Source: Aedes albopictus (taxonomy: Eukaryota; Arthropoda; Insecta; Diptera; Culicidae). Taken from it: a stretch of DNA of 64,000 nucleotides. The position numbers were made by a program, and so were the translations under genes. Shown here in pieces: positions 10,773 through 22,566 of the stretch (position 1 is its first letter; every line of letters starts with the position of its first letter). The notes below the pieces were generated by a model. The model made no database searches, was not told where the DNA came from, and saw only the letters and a program-made list of their open reading frames with translations. The stretch covers positions 22,020,440-22,084,439 of the forward strand of contig NC_085138.1 of assembly GCF_035046485.1 (NCBI RefSeq), given 5' to 3'.

Positions 10773-11920
10773 CATCAAATTCAAGATAAAACCAAATCAA
10801 CAATATGTTACCAAACGGTAACTTTGCGCTTATGGTGGGGGAATGTAGGGAAATGTTTATATAGCTACTCCAACGGTCGCTTTGAACAGTGGGCGTCGTG
10901 CGTGTCGACCCAATGCGCGCCACGGTACATCAACGCGCAATGAAGAATGGTGAGTTTCTGCAGCCGCCTGAAGCGGGTGGCGATGTGGGCGGAAACACTG
11001 AGATCGAGAAAAAATCGGAGAATGGGACGGCGAGGGAGGTGACGAGCGGTGTTCGAGAGCAGTGAATCCCTAACCGTGCTCGAGGAAAGAAGTGCAAAGT
11101 CTTAGGGTCGGAGTTGCCACGTTTGCGGCCTCCGATCAGTGTAAAAAAGTGCGGGTCCAACCTCGTGGGGGGGGTGGGGGTTCGATTTGGGCTGTTGACG
11201 GACTAGATTACAGCACCCGCTAGCTAGGGAACAGATCGCGACAAGCTGCGGTAATCCACGTCAAACCGCCGCCACCGGTTAGTGACATTTCTTCGCTACG
11301 CTTCTCATCGGCCGCAAGTTCGTCCGGCCAGAATGTATCGGCCGCCAGACCGTATCAGGAACCCCCCCCCCCCCCCTTCCGTGCAGGAATACACTACGAG
11401 CTCACGTTAGCCGCTATTTCGTCGAATCGCGACGGCCTGCACTTTATCCTTCCATGCCGGATCGAATCCGGACCACAACCGATTGCCCGCCACCTCCGAC
11501 TGGCATCCATCGTCCGACACTTCATCGGCCGCTCTCCGGCCGCCTTCGGAGAACCCAAGGACGGCCCTGCTCGCGTCGACTCCCTAGACGCCCACGCCAT
11601 TTGTGACGCGGAAGTCGGACACCCCAAGAAGATTTCCGCCCCATAGGCCGCTCTCCGACCGCTTTCGGGGAATCTTAGGACGACCCTACTCGCGTCGGCT
11701 CTCTAGACGCCGGTACCACTTGGGTCGCGGAAGAACGGCGCCCGGGAGTCAAAAGAGGCCTTGTGAGCCCACCTCGGAAGCTGCCGTTGGCTGGATCAGC
11801 AGCTTGGGGCTTAGGCACGGCTCCTTCTGGGCCGGCGCGATCGACTCCCGGGGTCAAAAGTTGTTTCAAATATTTCTCCATAAAAAAAAACGATTCGTGG
11901 CTGTCAATCTCCAACATTGA
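10773..11920. other. GC-rich block, origin unknown
   Basis: Composition changes abruptly to GC-rich from about 10880. An ATG frame of 41 codons (10940-11065, plus) starts here but has no recognised domain. A 15-bp C run lies at 11362-11376 and a tandem duplication follows. The block abuts the 3' end of a minus-strand non-LTR remnant. It could be the leader of an unrecognised retroelement or a host CpG-rich region. Confidence 0.4.
11525..11760 (+). repeat. Two tandem copies of a 117-bp GC-rich unit
   Basis: The block starting GGCCGCTCTCCGGCCGCCTT near 11529 is repeated starting GGCCGCTCTCCGACCGCTTT near 11645. Both copies continue through a CTCGCGTCG...CTAGACGCC block and a CGCGGAAG block. 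The copies differ at many positions, so the duplication is not recent. Confidence 0.75.
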
Positions 11921-13296
11921 TCATGCCCTACGCTCGCCAGATCTCTTTCCACCTGATCCGCCCACCTTACAAGCTGCCGTCCAAGTTTTCTTACCGTCCA
12001 GTTCTCTTGCGAACACTATTTTCGCAGGGTTGTTGTCCAGCATTCTCACAACATGCCCTGCCCATCGCTTTTGCCACCTTCTGGATGCTTGGTTCGAGGA
12101 AGAGTGCAGCGAGCTCAATGAAGGTGAATCTTGATCGACCGCAGATTCTTATGGAGCACAGTAGTTAGTAGTCCCGACTGCCACTGCTGATTCACCTTCG
12201 TACATCAAGGCTAACGTTGTTGTTTGCCGTTAATAAGGACGGAAGGTGATCTGGGATAGCACTTTGTTAGCGGAATTCAGAATTGAGATCTCTCGGAAGT
12301 ACTCACACTCTAACTTGTCTCTTTTCTTGTAGATGGGGTAAGTAACCCCTTTCTTACACTCCTCTGGTAGCTGTTTGGTCTCCCAGATCCGGACTATTAG
12401 CCGGTGTAGGCAGGTGGATAACATTTCCGTTCCCATCTTCAAGGTTGCGACCATTCATTTGCAGAGATTTACATTCATTTGCTATTATCTCAGTTCAGAA
12501 GCATGCTATCGAAAAACAATGTATGGATGAATTTAACCTTGTAGTTTTATCTGAAAGTTTTCCGAATAACATTGGGGTCGCTCACGCATACCAAAGTCGT
12601 GAGCGCGCTGTGAAGGCAACTTTCCACAGCGTGAATGTAATTTACATTCACCGCGTGGAGAGTTGCCTTCAAAGCTCGCTCACGACTTTGGTATATGTTT
12701 GCGACCCCAATGTTATTCGACAAACTTTCAGATAAAATTACAAGGTTAAATTCATCCATACATTGTTTTTCGATAGCATGCTTCTGAACTGAGATAATAG
12801 CAAATGAATGTAAATCTTTGCAAATGAATGGTCGCAACCTTGCCCATCTTGATGAGTTGCACTATGAATCCCAAAAACACAGAAGTCACTGTGACTTACT
12901 GCGCACCCCTTACCTACGCTGCCGCGACTGTTTTGTGACCATGTGTGTTGCTTGGGATATCATCCTTACCAGCTGACTTATTGTTCTTGAGCTGCTGGAT
13001 AGCATCCTTAACATTCTTCAACGTGGGAGGTGTTGCTCCCTGCTGTACTGACATAGTCATTTTCCCGCTGCCTTGGTCTTCCATGTCGACGCTTCGCGCA
13101 CTATCCAGGTGTTCGTCGAAGTGCTGCTTCCACCTTTCGAATGCCGTCCGTCCGTCAGGATGATCCCATCCTTATCCCTACACATTTCGGCTCGCGGCAT
13201 AAAGCCTTTAGGTACAGGATGCGTTGAGCTTCTGGTAGACCTTCCGTGTTTCTTGTGAACACCAGTACCATTTGTTCGCACTCTGCTTTTTGACAC
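11921..13296 (-). pseudogene. RTE-like non-LTR retrotransposon remnant
   Basis: Three collinear pieces on the minus strand belong to one decayed element. At 13296-13057 is a pre-RT segment (KGFMPRAEMCRDKDGIILTD). At 12454-12230 is the start of the RT domain (GVTYPIYKKRDKLECEYFRE, compare the family pattern KKGD...NYRGI). At 12118-11921 is the C-terminal block (KRWAGHVVRMLDNNPAKIVF). The central RT including the catalytic FADD motif is missing. A 403-bp foldback element splits the RT start. It is an inactive relic of the same broad family seen at 27478 and 37764; the clade name is provisional. Confidence 0.75.
12440..12842. mobile_element. 403-bp hAT-like foldback element
   Basis: The whole element is a near-perfect palindrome with arms of about 195 bp and a centre near 12641. 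Both ends read CAAGGTTGCGACCATTCATT inward. CCCATCTT occurs directly outside each end (12432-12439 and 12843-12850), a perfect 8-bp duplication typical of hAT transposition. It interrupts the RT remnant on the minus strand. The palindrome makes both strands encode the same meaningless 96-residue frame. Confidence 0.9.
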
Positions 13297-13519
13297 TGAG
13301 GAAGGCGGAAGGAGCTACAATATCACCGTGGGGGTGCCTCAGGGCTCCATCCTGGGCCCTGTACTATGGAACGCGGCGTATATGGAGTTTTGGGGCCAAA
13401 CTTCCATCGGGCGTAAAGCTGGTCGGCTTTTGGAGGACTGGATGAGGTCGACACAGTTGGCAGGTGGTGGTGGTAAACAACCGCAAGTCTGAACAACAGG
13501 CAGTGGTCCGACTTTGCAG
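13290..13519 (+). pseudogene. R1-clade RT fragment
   Basis: On the plus strand, YNITVGVPQGSILGPVLWNA is the conserved RT block of R1-clade elements. It is followed out of frame by LPSGVKLVGF and then by VVVNNRKSEQQAVVRL. In intact relatives these blocks are separated by the FADD catalytic segment, deleted here. The piece lies between two minus-strand RTE-like fragments, so several insertions and deletions have collapsed at this site. Confidence 0.75.
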
Positions 13520-13727
13520 GGTTGTTAGCCGGCATTATTGCAACATGCCCTGCCCATCGTATCCTACCGGCTTTGGCGACCTTCTGGATGCCAGGTTCGC
13601 CGTAAATTGCAACGAGCTCTTGGTTCATTCTTCTCCGCCACACACCATTCTTCAGCACACCGCCGAAGATCTTCCTTAGCACGCGTCGCTCGAAAACTCC
13701 GAGTGCTTGCAGGTTCTCTTCAAGCAT
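13520..13727 (-). pseudogene. C-terminal fragment of an RTE-like element
   Basis: The minus strand encodes LGVFERRVLRKIFGGVLKNG, WRRRMNQELVAIYGEPGI and GRIRWAGHVAIMPANNPAK, the C-terminal block after RT also present at 27480-28261. It overlaps in type with the 12118-11921 fragment, so it comes from a second insertion. The apparent reading frame continues to 13323 only by chance through R1 sequence on the other strand. Confidence 0.75.
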
Positions 13728-16546
13728 GGTCCATGTCTCGTGTCCTTAGACGACCACTGGTTTTATTAGCGTTTTGTACATGGGCATTCGGAGCGTGCCT
13801 AAATCTTTTAGACCGCAGCTTCAAAGATATGTTTTGTCTCTATCTTCCTTGTATATGATCTGTCAAGTGTCTAAAGAAATGTCAAACATTTTGGATGTTA
13901 TGTTTCGTGGTGCAATAAAGAATATCGGTATCATTTCATGACTTTTTCGTTAAGGGATCCGATTTTGACTGAAGAAGGAGCGGAACCTTCCTTGCGACTA
14001 TGTTGAAAATGATTACCGTAACAACTTAAGAGGGTAGTTGGTGGAACGCTTACCATTAGAGTGTACTCGTGTACGCCCCCCCACCCCCCATTCTTGGCGA
14101 AGTCATCCCTAACTATCGTACCGCAAAGTAAAGGAAGAGAGTGAAAGAGGTTTTATAATGAGTTGAAACCCACATTACCCGAGAACCCACCTCTCGGGTA
14201 TCTGATCAGCAGATTTGTGTCTTTGCTACATATTCAGATTGAAGTGATAGATTCGTATTCTCTTGTTTATATTTACATATCTGGTCTGGCGGCCACGCTA
14301 CCTCCACAAAAATATCATGACTACGGTAAATATACCTAAAATTCAACAATGGTTAAGGCAAATATTATAGAGTATAAAATCTTTGGTTAAGGACAAACGT
14401 CTTGAAATCCCGCTTCAACAGTGCATCAGAACTTCAAATGCACAAATCTCAAGAAGCATGCTTCACACAACAGTGCATTTCATTATTCTGTTCTTGCTCA
14501 CTCGTAACAAGCTTAAAATAAGAAGATCAGGTGCGCTGGTTTTGTTTACGAGGAGATTTGTGCCCTCGAAATCGTGAGTAGGTGGCGAAGTCGGCCATTG
14601 TGGCGGCCATTTTGGGATTCTAACAAGTCTGTCCTTAAGAATGATAATTTAAAACATCTGTTTTATTCGCAGAAATCACATAGTAAACAAAAAGTTCAAT
14701 TCCAGGTTGGATTCAACCTTGCTAGAAAATCAAAAAAAGCACTTGAACCACGTTACTCCTACTCGTATGACCAACAGTAGTATCCCCCCGAGACAACAAT
14801 ACCAAAAGCATAGTTTTATGTTTTATGTGTGCTTCTGATGTAGCCGTCGTTCGCCGTGTCTATACAACGCACCATTGCATCTAACCCGGTCATCGTCGTC
14901 GTCGTCGTCGTCGTCGTCGTCATCGTCGGTGTGCCTGCCCTGTAGACTAGGTTGCACACATAGGATGGATGTGGTGTGGTATGCTGCGTTGACTGTGCGC
15001 TTCCTGCCATTCAATTCCAAGTAGTAGTCGCGTCCTCATTCCCCACTTGTTGCCACCCGGTTTTGAACTATCGTTTGCCTACCCAACAGCGTAGTCGGTT
15101 GCATAGGGAGCAAGCTGGAGATCAGCCAGCAGCTACCCGAGCTCCAAAATCTCCCCCTGCTGCCTTGGTTTGTTGAACTTGCGGGGAGAGCGCACATAAA
15201 TTTGACTTATGCGCTGCGATGCCTTGGACGATCCATGCTCTCTCGACGCGGCGGTCGGTGTGTTCATTCGTAGGGAACACTGCAACTCTCACACTGCCAG
15301 CTACCACTTAGACCAAGTTATCCTCTATGAGTGTTTCTATTTCCATCGGAATCTATGTGTTGTTCAATGCCTTCTTGCCTGGTTATTACGAAGTTTCCTT
15401 TCTCCTTCTTTGGGGCCTGCTGGTGCTAGTCTTGGTTCGTTGCTCCATCGCATCGCTAGGAAAATTGAGCAACCCGATCAGCCACGTGTGTTAGTTTGTG
15501 TGGCCCCGCCGGACTCGCCCGTCTTCAAAGGAGAACGTGGGCACCAAGATGAAGGGAAAAAGGGTTTTTGAACTTTAATAAGGTCATCTCGGTGGTAATT
15601 TCATTGTTCCCTCGGTTATCTCCCTTTTTCGGTTGATTCGGATGATAAATGGCTTTTCCTAGCCCCCTTTTCTTTATGGACCCGAGAAAATCTAATAAAA
15701 ACCCTTCATTTCACATAAAACTCCTTCCGAAGCGAATAAAGCAATGGGAACGAGAAAGGGTTTTCTGTTTCAACCTGTATGTTGGGAACATCGACCCCGA
15801 AAAGGGATGTGATTGACTGTGTGTGGCAATTGAGGGAAACCAACCGACTCAGCTAGAACCTAGGACTGGTTCAGGTGAAAGCACACCTGTATTTAATAAT
15901 AACCTGACGAGTAGTGCTAGAACTGGACGTGATGTAACCCATGCGGCACGACGATAATGTTTGTTGTCTCTCCTGTTTCCCAATCCCAAACATTAGGCAT
16001 TTGGTCCGGCACACGGTCCGTGTGTGATTAGAGCACAGCCCTAATGATAGAGGAAGAATGCGGACCCTAGCAGAAGGTCCGAAACGTTGACCGGGATCAA
16101 AAGCGGTCAGCTCTTGCTCGAGGCCATCGAAAAGCGATCGAGGGATCTGAGTACCTGTCGCCGTGCGAAAGTGTGCTGTTCCTGGCTAATACCCTTTTCG
16201 AAACGGATGATCTATGGACACCTGCTTTTTCTAGCCAATTGGCTGATCCTGGATGGTTGTTGCATACGAATTTGGTATATATAATTTAAAACCAATTTGT
16301 GAGGCAACTTTTGGCATTCACTTACGACAGGAAGGAAGAAAGTAGTTAGCTATATAGTAATAATTGCTGTGTCTGCAGAAGCCAGCAAATCCGGTAGAGT
16401 ACTTATGATACATCCTTTATGGAGGCAAACAGTTAGTTGAAATAAAATGAGCGCTGATGACGTCTGGGTCTGATTTCTGGTCGGTCAAGGATCTAATCGT
16501 TATACAAATTAAAATTCGTTAAATTAATTGAAGTATGTAACTGTAA
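13728..16546. other. Unassigned stretch, partly GC-rich
   Basis: No bounded repeat or gene family is recognised apart from one microsatellite. The 120-residue plus frame at 15209-15571 has no known domain, and I do not call it a gene. Confidence 0.35.
14891..14928. repeat. (CGT)n microsatellite
   Basis: About twelve CGT units with CAT interruptions. Antisense frames read as a run of aspartate or threonine and are not credible genes. Confidence 0.9.
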
Positions 16547-16719
16547 AGCGGACCCCACACGAGCATCAATACTTCTTCAATATGGATACATTTTGTCAGA
16601 ATTTTCAAAATCAAAAGATTTTCCAAAGATGCAGTGGAAAAACCATGAACTTGACGAAAATTCCGTCAAAAAATACCGATACATATTGATGGAGTATTGA
16701 TGCTCGTGAGGGGACCGCT
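16547..16719. mobile_element. 173-bp MITE, TAA target duplication
   Basis: The ends form a 27-bp inverted repeat: AGCGGACCCCACACGAGCAT on the left and AGCGGTCCCCTCACGAGCAT on the reversed right, both followed by CAATACT. TAA lies directly outside each end (16544-16546, 16720-16722). A 3-bp TWA duplication is characteristic of PIF/Harbinger transposases, so a Harbinger-type MITE is the best inference. Confidence 0.8.
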
Positions 16720-16722
16720 TAA

Positions 16723-17139
16723 CCAGTTGGAATTCACTTGTTCACATCATCCACATGTCAGTAGCGAATACAAGCCGATCATATGGCAAGCTGCTGTTGT
16801 CAACTTTGGAAACAGGTCCAGGAAAACAAGCGGTGCTTGTACTGTAACGCCCAATTGTCCCATGTTAAATTGGAATCCAATATACCATGGGACAACTATG
16901 CGTAGAACGGCAGAGTAAGTGCTGAAACCAGTGTGGCATTGTATGTCTTTGAAGCGTACCGTTGAATTCCCGGTTTCGATCACGTGCAATAGTAGTGTCC
17001 CACTTCATCAGTCCCACTACTCCTATCCAAAACAATGTTTAATGTGAAATCTAGCGTAACATTTGAAAAGAACCTATCTGCTTTTTGTAAACAAATATGT
17101 ATCTGTTTTTGTAGGGCCTTAACTGATAGCTAGAAGCTA
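16723..17139. other. Unassigned stretch
   Basis: No repeat boundary or coding signature is visible. Confidence 0.35.
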
Positions 17140-17286
17140 TCCCCCTGGGCGCCACTTTTTGCCTTTCTCGTACACTAAGTGTACTGGAAAGGCTATATGT
17201 TCACTCCAAAAATGACTTTTTGATAGAAGGCCCGGAGGGTCGAGTCACATATACCAATCGACTCAGCTCGACGAATTGAGGTGATG

Positions 17287-17350
17287 CCTGTGTGTGTATG
17301 TGTGTGTGTGTATGTGTGTGCGTGTGTGTGTATGTGTGTATGTGTGTGTA
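17287..17350. repeat. (TG)n microsatellite
   Basis: An interrupted TG/TATG run lies just inside the left end of the surrounding TIR element. Confidence 0.9.
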
Positions 17351-17548
17351 CAAAAAACTCACATCACTTTTTGGCAGTAAACCTCAACCGATTTTAATGA
17401 CCGATGGTTCATTCGACGCGGCATATAGTCCCATTGTTTCCTATTGAAAATGGTTCGGATCGGTCCAGCCGTTCCGGAGTTATGGCCATTTAAGTGTTCC
17501 GGATCGGTACCCCTGGGAGGGGCCAGACATGAAAACGTAACAAACCCA

Positions 17549-18250
17549 TGCATGCGACATATCAAACCACGGCATTTTTGATCATCTGATAAATGGTAAG
17601 CAGGAAAATAGCCTCAGACCATATCTGAACCGGTAGTGTTACGGAACCGGTTCCGGATGTCCCGCCGGAAGTGGCCACATTTAAAAGAGAACCAAACCCA
17701 TGCATGCGACACATCAAACAGCGGCATTTCCGATAATCTGATGAACGGTTAGCAGGAAAATAGTCTCAGATCATATCAGAACCGGTAGTCTTCCGGAACC
17801 GGTTCTGGATGTCCCGCTGGAAGTTGCCAAACATGAAAGAGAACCAAACCTATGCATGCGACACATCAAACAGCGGCATTTTTGATAATGTGATGAACGG
17901 TTAGCAGGAAAGCAGTAGCAGACCATATCTGAACCAGTAGTGTTCCGGAACCGGTTCTGGGTGTTCCGCCGGAAGTGACCAAATATAAAGTTGAACATAC
18001 AGTCGAACCTCCATGAGTCGATGTTCCTTGACTCGATATCGACTCATGGAGGTAAATTTTCCCATACTGAACAATAATTTCTGGGTTACTATGATGGTCC
18101 CCCTAAAAAGCTTCCCAAAGGATTTTTGTTCCACTACTCGATATTTCCTTGAGTCGATGGTCCCTTCAATATCGACTCATGGAGGTTTTACTGTAACTCA
18201 TTCATGCGACACATCAAACAGCGGCATTTTCGGTAGCCTGATAAACGGTT
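17549..18250 (+). repeat. Tandem repeat, unit about 150 bp
   Basis: Blocks beginning GCATGCGACACATCAAACAG recur near 17549, 17705 and 17856, with a fourth (CATGCGACACATCAAACAG) near 18205. Each is followed by a GATGAACGGTTAGCAGGAAA-type block and, in the first three, GAACCGGTTCTGGATGTCCC. The last interval is longer because a 194-bp MITE sits in it. Copies differ by substitutions. Confidence 0.85.
18000..18193. mobile_element. 194-bp pogo/Tigger-like MITE
   Basis: The left end CAGTCGAACCTCCATGAGTC pairs with the reversed right end CAGTAAAACCTCCATGAGTC, with TA on both sides (17998-17999, 18194-18195). CAGT termini with TA duplication suggest the pogo/Tigger branch of Tc1/mariner. The inverted sequence is repeated again inside. 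It interrupts the 150-bp tandem repeat, so it is the younger of the two. Confidence 0.8.
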
Positions 18251-18689
18251 AGCCGGAAAACAGTATCAGCACCAAATGCGGTAAGATTTTCTAACAAGTA
18301 TCCCGATGTCAGTGGGAGCTTTAGAATCCTAGGTTGGCGGTGATATTGGCTATGGTTGCTACGTTGCTTTTGGTAACATGTGTTACCGCGTTTGAAGCGC
18401 ATTTGGGCACCGTTTGGATCTTGAACGCACACAGCAATAGCTCGAATTGAACCGGAATTTTACCGCATTGTTTGCTAATAAAAATGGTTCGGATCGGTCG
18501 AGGCGTTCCGAAGTTATGGCCATTTCAGTGGCTTGTACCAGCACCGGTGGATCTGACCGTATATAAAACTGAACCAATCCATCATGCGACACTTAAAACT
18601 GCGGCGATTTTTGTAACTTTTAGCATGGCTTACGGATTTTATGCGGAAATGAACTCTGGAGACCAGAAACTCCACCATTTCGGTCCAAA

Positions 18690-19030
18690 ATTCAAGATGG
18701 AAGCCTAATATTCTAGATGGCGGCTCCAAATTCAAGATGGCGGCTGTTTAATGGAGTTTAAGGACCTGACACCATGCTCTTTGGGTATACATATTTGATA
18801 TGGGGAAAAAGTCTGGACTCCAAAATTAACGACCAGAATATCCAAGATGGCGGTTCAACATTCAATATGGTGGCTGTTTAATTGAGTTTCAGGTTCTAAA
18901 ACCTTGCAATTGTATGTATATTTGGTATTGATAAGATGTCTGGAGTCCAAAAATTACGATTAAAATATCCAAGATGGCGACAAAAATATCCGAGATTGCG
19001 TCTCAAAATTGAAGATGGCGACTGTTTAAT
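18690..19030 (+). repeat. AAGATGGCGGC motif block, left
   Basis: The motif TCCAAGATGGCGG and variants recur every 20-40 bp, interleaved with GGTATTGATAAGATGTCTGGAG-like longer units cut by substitutions. The same motif block resumes at 20310 beyond the nested TIR element, so both blocks were once continuous. Confidence 0.7.
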
Positions 19031-19065
19031 GGAGGTTTGGGACTTGAAACTATGCAAAATGGGTA

Positions 19066-20281
19066 CCCAAGTAACCATTAAGCCGTAAAAATGGCATTCA
19101 ATCGGTTCTATAGTCGAATATATTTAGAACCTGGCTAACAGAGCTAATTGGTTCTATATCCTCTATTTAAAGGAGCTGCTCAAAAGCCACTTTTTGGCGC
19201 ATTATTCGGATGATATACGGCCAACTTCAAAATTCCGAAACAGGTCTCTGGAGCGGGAGTTGTCAAAAGTGAGACGAAGAAAAAAGAAAAAAATATTTTG
19301 TTTATCTCCTATTCTTTTCTCATTTCTTTTGCTTCCACTGAAGTTACTTTTTTGCTGTATGACCCAGATTCCAGCTGTTGTCCGCCGGGTTCCTGATCGA
19401 AAGTCCAAGTCCATTTGCGTTTTCCATCTGCTCCACCGATGCACCATGTGATCAAACTAGTATTGAAACCATGCAAAATAATAGTTTGGGTATCTCGGCG
19501 GTTCAAAATGATAATTTAGTGGTCAATTTGGTGGCGACGAATGCAGGAAGAGAAGAGATGCAGGAGAAGCAAAATGTATATAAATGGTCGGAAAACGTTG
19601 CAGCTCCTATTCCGCAGCGTTTTCCGAACGGATCTGGAATTTGTAGAACTAATAAACTATGAGAACCATATCTGGAATCACCACATTTGCTTGAAAGATT
19701 CCATTATCTTTTGAACAATAGCATTCCGAGCAGCATTCGTTGAATGACAACAACAATGATCCTGTTCCCCCGATCCCGATCCGTTAACATTAAGGACAAG
19801 GTATTTGGAGTACATAGCTCAAAATCTCTAGAGCACCGTTTTTTAGAACCGTTGGACGGATTTGAATAAAAATGCATCACGCTAATTGTTCAGTGGTTGT
19901 CAACAGCGTGATGCATTTTAATCCAAATCCGTTCAACGGTTCTAAAAAACGGTGCTCTAGAAATTTTGAGCAATGTACTCCAAATACCTTGTCCTTAATG
20001 TTAAAATGTATTAGTCATGACCGACTTGAGTCTGTTTTGGTCGAAACCAATTTTGATTGATAAAAACGTCATGTACTTCAAGCCAAGCTTCAAGCCCTGT
20101 GACAGCACTGACAAACTTCTTTAGAGCTTGTAGGCTTTATATAAGCATTCAGGGCTTATTTTGGTTCTTACTGTTCATAGTGCCTATAAGCATTAGGAAT
20201 GCTTATATAAAGCTTTCTAGCACTGAAAAGCTGTTCAATGTCCGTTATTGTGCGTGGAACAGTGCTTAGTGGTTACCTGGA
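19066..20281. mobile_element. 1.2-kb TIR element, CCCAAGTAACC family
   Basis: The left end CCCAAGTAACCATTAAGC pairs with the right end, which reversed reads TCCAGGTAACCACTAAGC. TA lies outside both ends if the last base before the right-hand TA belongs to the element. Neighbouring units of the host repeat read GGGTATACATATTTGATATG without interruption, which supports insertion here. The same termini bound 36353-37407. It is non-coding, and a 221-bp palindrome is nested within. Confidence 0.7.
19784..20004. mobile_element. 221-bp palindromic element, TTAA ends
   Basis: Arms of about 100 bp mirror each other around a 20-bp loop near 19895. The outermost bases read TTAACATTAAGGACAAGG in from either end. 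If TTAA is the target, the element proper starts CATTAAGGACAAGG and a piggyBac-type duplication is possible. Because TTAA is self-complementary it could equally be part of the palindrome. It is nested two levels deep. Confidence 0.7.
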
Positions 20282-20309
20282 TATATTTGATATGGGGAAA
20301 AAAATCTGG

Positions 20310-20640
20310 ACTCCAAAAATGACAGAGTATCCAAGATGGTGGTCTAAAATCTAAGATGGCAACTCAAAACTCAAAATGACTATAAGAATATCCAAGATGG
20401 CGACCAAAATATCCAAGATGGCGTCACAAAATTCAAGATGGCGGTATAAACGTCATGATGGCAGCTGTTTTATGGAGGTTTAGGCTCTAAAACCGTTCAA
20501 TATGGGTGTATCTGGTATTGGGAAGAAGTCTGGAGTCCAAAAATAGCGACCAGAATTTCCAAGCTGCCGGACTTAAATCCTAAATGGCGGCTCAAATTTC
20601 AAGATTGTGGCTGTTTTTTAAGAGTTCAAGGCTCAAAAAC
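20310..20640 (+). repeat. AAGATGGCGGC motif block, right
   Basis: Continues the motif series seen at 18690-19030, with TCCAAGATGGCG, TTCAAGATGGCGG and CATGATGGCAGC variants. Confidence 0.7.
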
Positions 20641-20785
20641 CAAAAACCAGATAAACGATATGATCTCTGATGCCATGAAAGGGATTTCTGTTAAACGTAT
20701 GAAAGTGCGATATTCACTTGAGTTGTGTTCAAATGTGTTTTCGGAGGCACGAGAAAGGCACCATCACCGCTAGGTGGATTAATAA

Positions 20786-21170
20786 GGGTTTTTTAATTCG
20801 AGCCATTTCAAGATTATCAATAATTCAGAGTTCCAGAAAAAAAATCTAAAGAAATGAATCATTCCAATAATTCAGGATTTTATCCACAGTTATCAAACTC
20901 GTTTTTCTCGCAAACCACAAAAAAAAAATCGCCAAGTATCTCTCTAAGAGTACTACTTCAATCTTATCATAGAAATTTAACCAAATAACTATCTTGGTTG
21001 AATGTTTAAATTTTGTGATTTTCTTTCAAGGAATACAAAAACAACATGCTAAAAATTCCGAATTTGTCGGAATCGGTTGATAAAGATAAGGGCTTTCTAG
21101 AACCTGCTATATAGTGTAGTTGCTCAAAATTCACAAATTTTTACTATTGAACACTAGTCATGCTATGTGC
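20786..21170. other. Unassigned AT-rich stretch
   Basis: No bounded feature is visible between the TIR element and the start of the degenerate array. Confidence 0.35.
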
Positions 21171-22566
21171 AAAAAACCTGGGATTTTTATGAATTTCGCA
21201 AGGGACACCTTCACAAATTCCTTCATGTTTTTCTTCAGGAACTTCTTCAGGAATATGTGCTTCATGAGTCCTTCCATGGACGCCTTGAGGAGCTGAGATA
21301 GTGTTTGTTTCAAGGACTTGTTCCAAGAAATGCTTCAGAAATTCCTTATACGATTTCTTCAGAAATTTGACAGCTTCTTCTGTAAGAATGTATCGACGAT
21401 TCACTCCAGGAATTTTCACATAGCTTCCTTCAGTGATTCTATCATTGATTCATCCAAAGATTTCTTCAAGCATTCCTTTAAGGATTTCACCAGACAATCC
21501 TCCGGGAATTTTCCCTTGAATATCTTTAGAGGTTCCACCAGTTATTTTTCCAGTGCTTTTTATGAGAATTCCTGAAGGAATTTCTCCAGGAATTTCCGAA
21601 ATTTCACCACAGTTCCTTCTAGGTTTTTCTGCATGTATTTCTTCAGGGAATTCTTCATATATTCCTTCGAGATTTCCGCTAAAGATTACTCCTATAATTC
21701 CATATGCAATTATTCCAAATAATTGTGCAGGAATTTCTTTCAGGAATTATTTCAGAAAATTTTATCAGAAATTTTTCAAAAATAAATCTAGGAATTCCTT
21801 TAAAATTCTGCACAAAAAATATTCAAGGGTACATCTAAAAGAATCAATAATTCGTTAAGAAATTACTGCAAGCATGGATTCTTTCAGGGGTTTCAAGACA
21901 AATTCTTAGTCAAGAAAATTCTTGTGGGATTTCCCAAGGAATTCATCAGGAGATTGCTTCCGGGATTTCTAAAGGAGTTCCTTCAGGAATTTCTCCAAGT
22001 ATTTCTCCAAGAATTTCTCTAGAGATTCACTCGAGAACACCTTCGTGATTCTTTCAGGAGCAATTTCAGGGATTATCTTTAAAATTCCTCCAGAGATTTC
22101 TCTGGGAACTCTGCAAGATTTCACCATTGATTCCTTCAGGAATTATTCCAGGAATTCCTTTGGGAATTCTTGCAGGGATTCCTCAAAAAAATCAACCAGC
22201 CATCCCTCCAGCAATTCCGCCACAGATTTCTCCAAAAATAATTCCTCTAGAGATTCTTCCAGTAGTTCTCCTAAAGAACCCTCCAGGAATTCTTACTGGC
22301 ACTCCGTCAAAAACTCATCCAGAGATTCCTCCAGAAAATTTCTCCAGGTTCTCCAGGGGTTCCTCCAAGAATTCCTTCAAGAATTCCTTCAAGAATTCCT
22401 TCAGAATTAATCTAGGGATTCCAGCGAGAATTTATGCAAGGATTCTTCCAGGAATTCCTATAGAGATTTCCCCAACAAATTTCTCAAGAAATTCCTCCAG
22501 GAATTCCTCTAGAAATTTCTCCAGGCATTCTTCCAGGAATTCCTTCCGAAATTCGTTAATGAAATA

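Larger units (their letters stand above)
17140..20785. mobile_element. 3.6-kb TIR element with nested insertions
   Basis: The left end runs through CCTGGGCGCC to GCCTTTCTCGTACAC. The reversed right end runs through TCCACCTAGCGG to GCCTTTCTCGTGCC, giving an imperfect inverted repeat of about 30 bp. Inside are a TG microsatellite, a 150-bp tandem repeat, two blocks of AAGATGGCGGC-type motifs, and nested elements at 18000-18193 and 19066-20281. No transposase frame was found. The target duplication was not resolved, so ends are approximate. I recall this architecture as common in mosquito genomes but cannot name the family. Confidence 0.65.

Noticed and set aside
12445..12837. Two nearly identical 96-residue frames on opposite strands
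   Set aside because: They mirror each other because the DNA is a palindromic foldback; no domain is recognisable.
14816..15020. Frames with a run of aspartates or threonines
   Set aside because: Translation of a CGT microsatellite.
15209..15571. 120-residue plus-strand frame
   Set aside because: No recognised domain and no flanking gene structure; length is within chance in a GC-richer patch.
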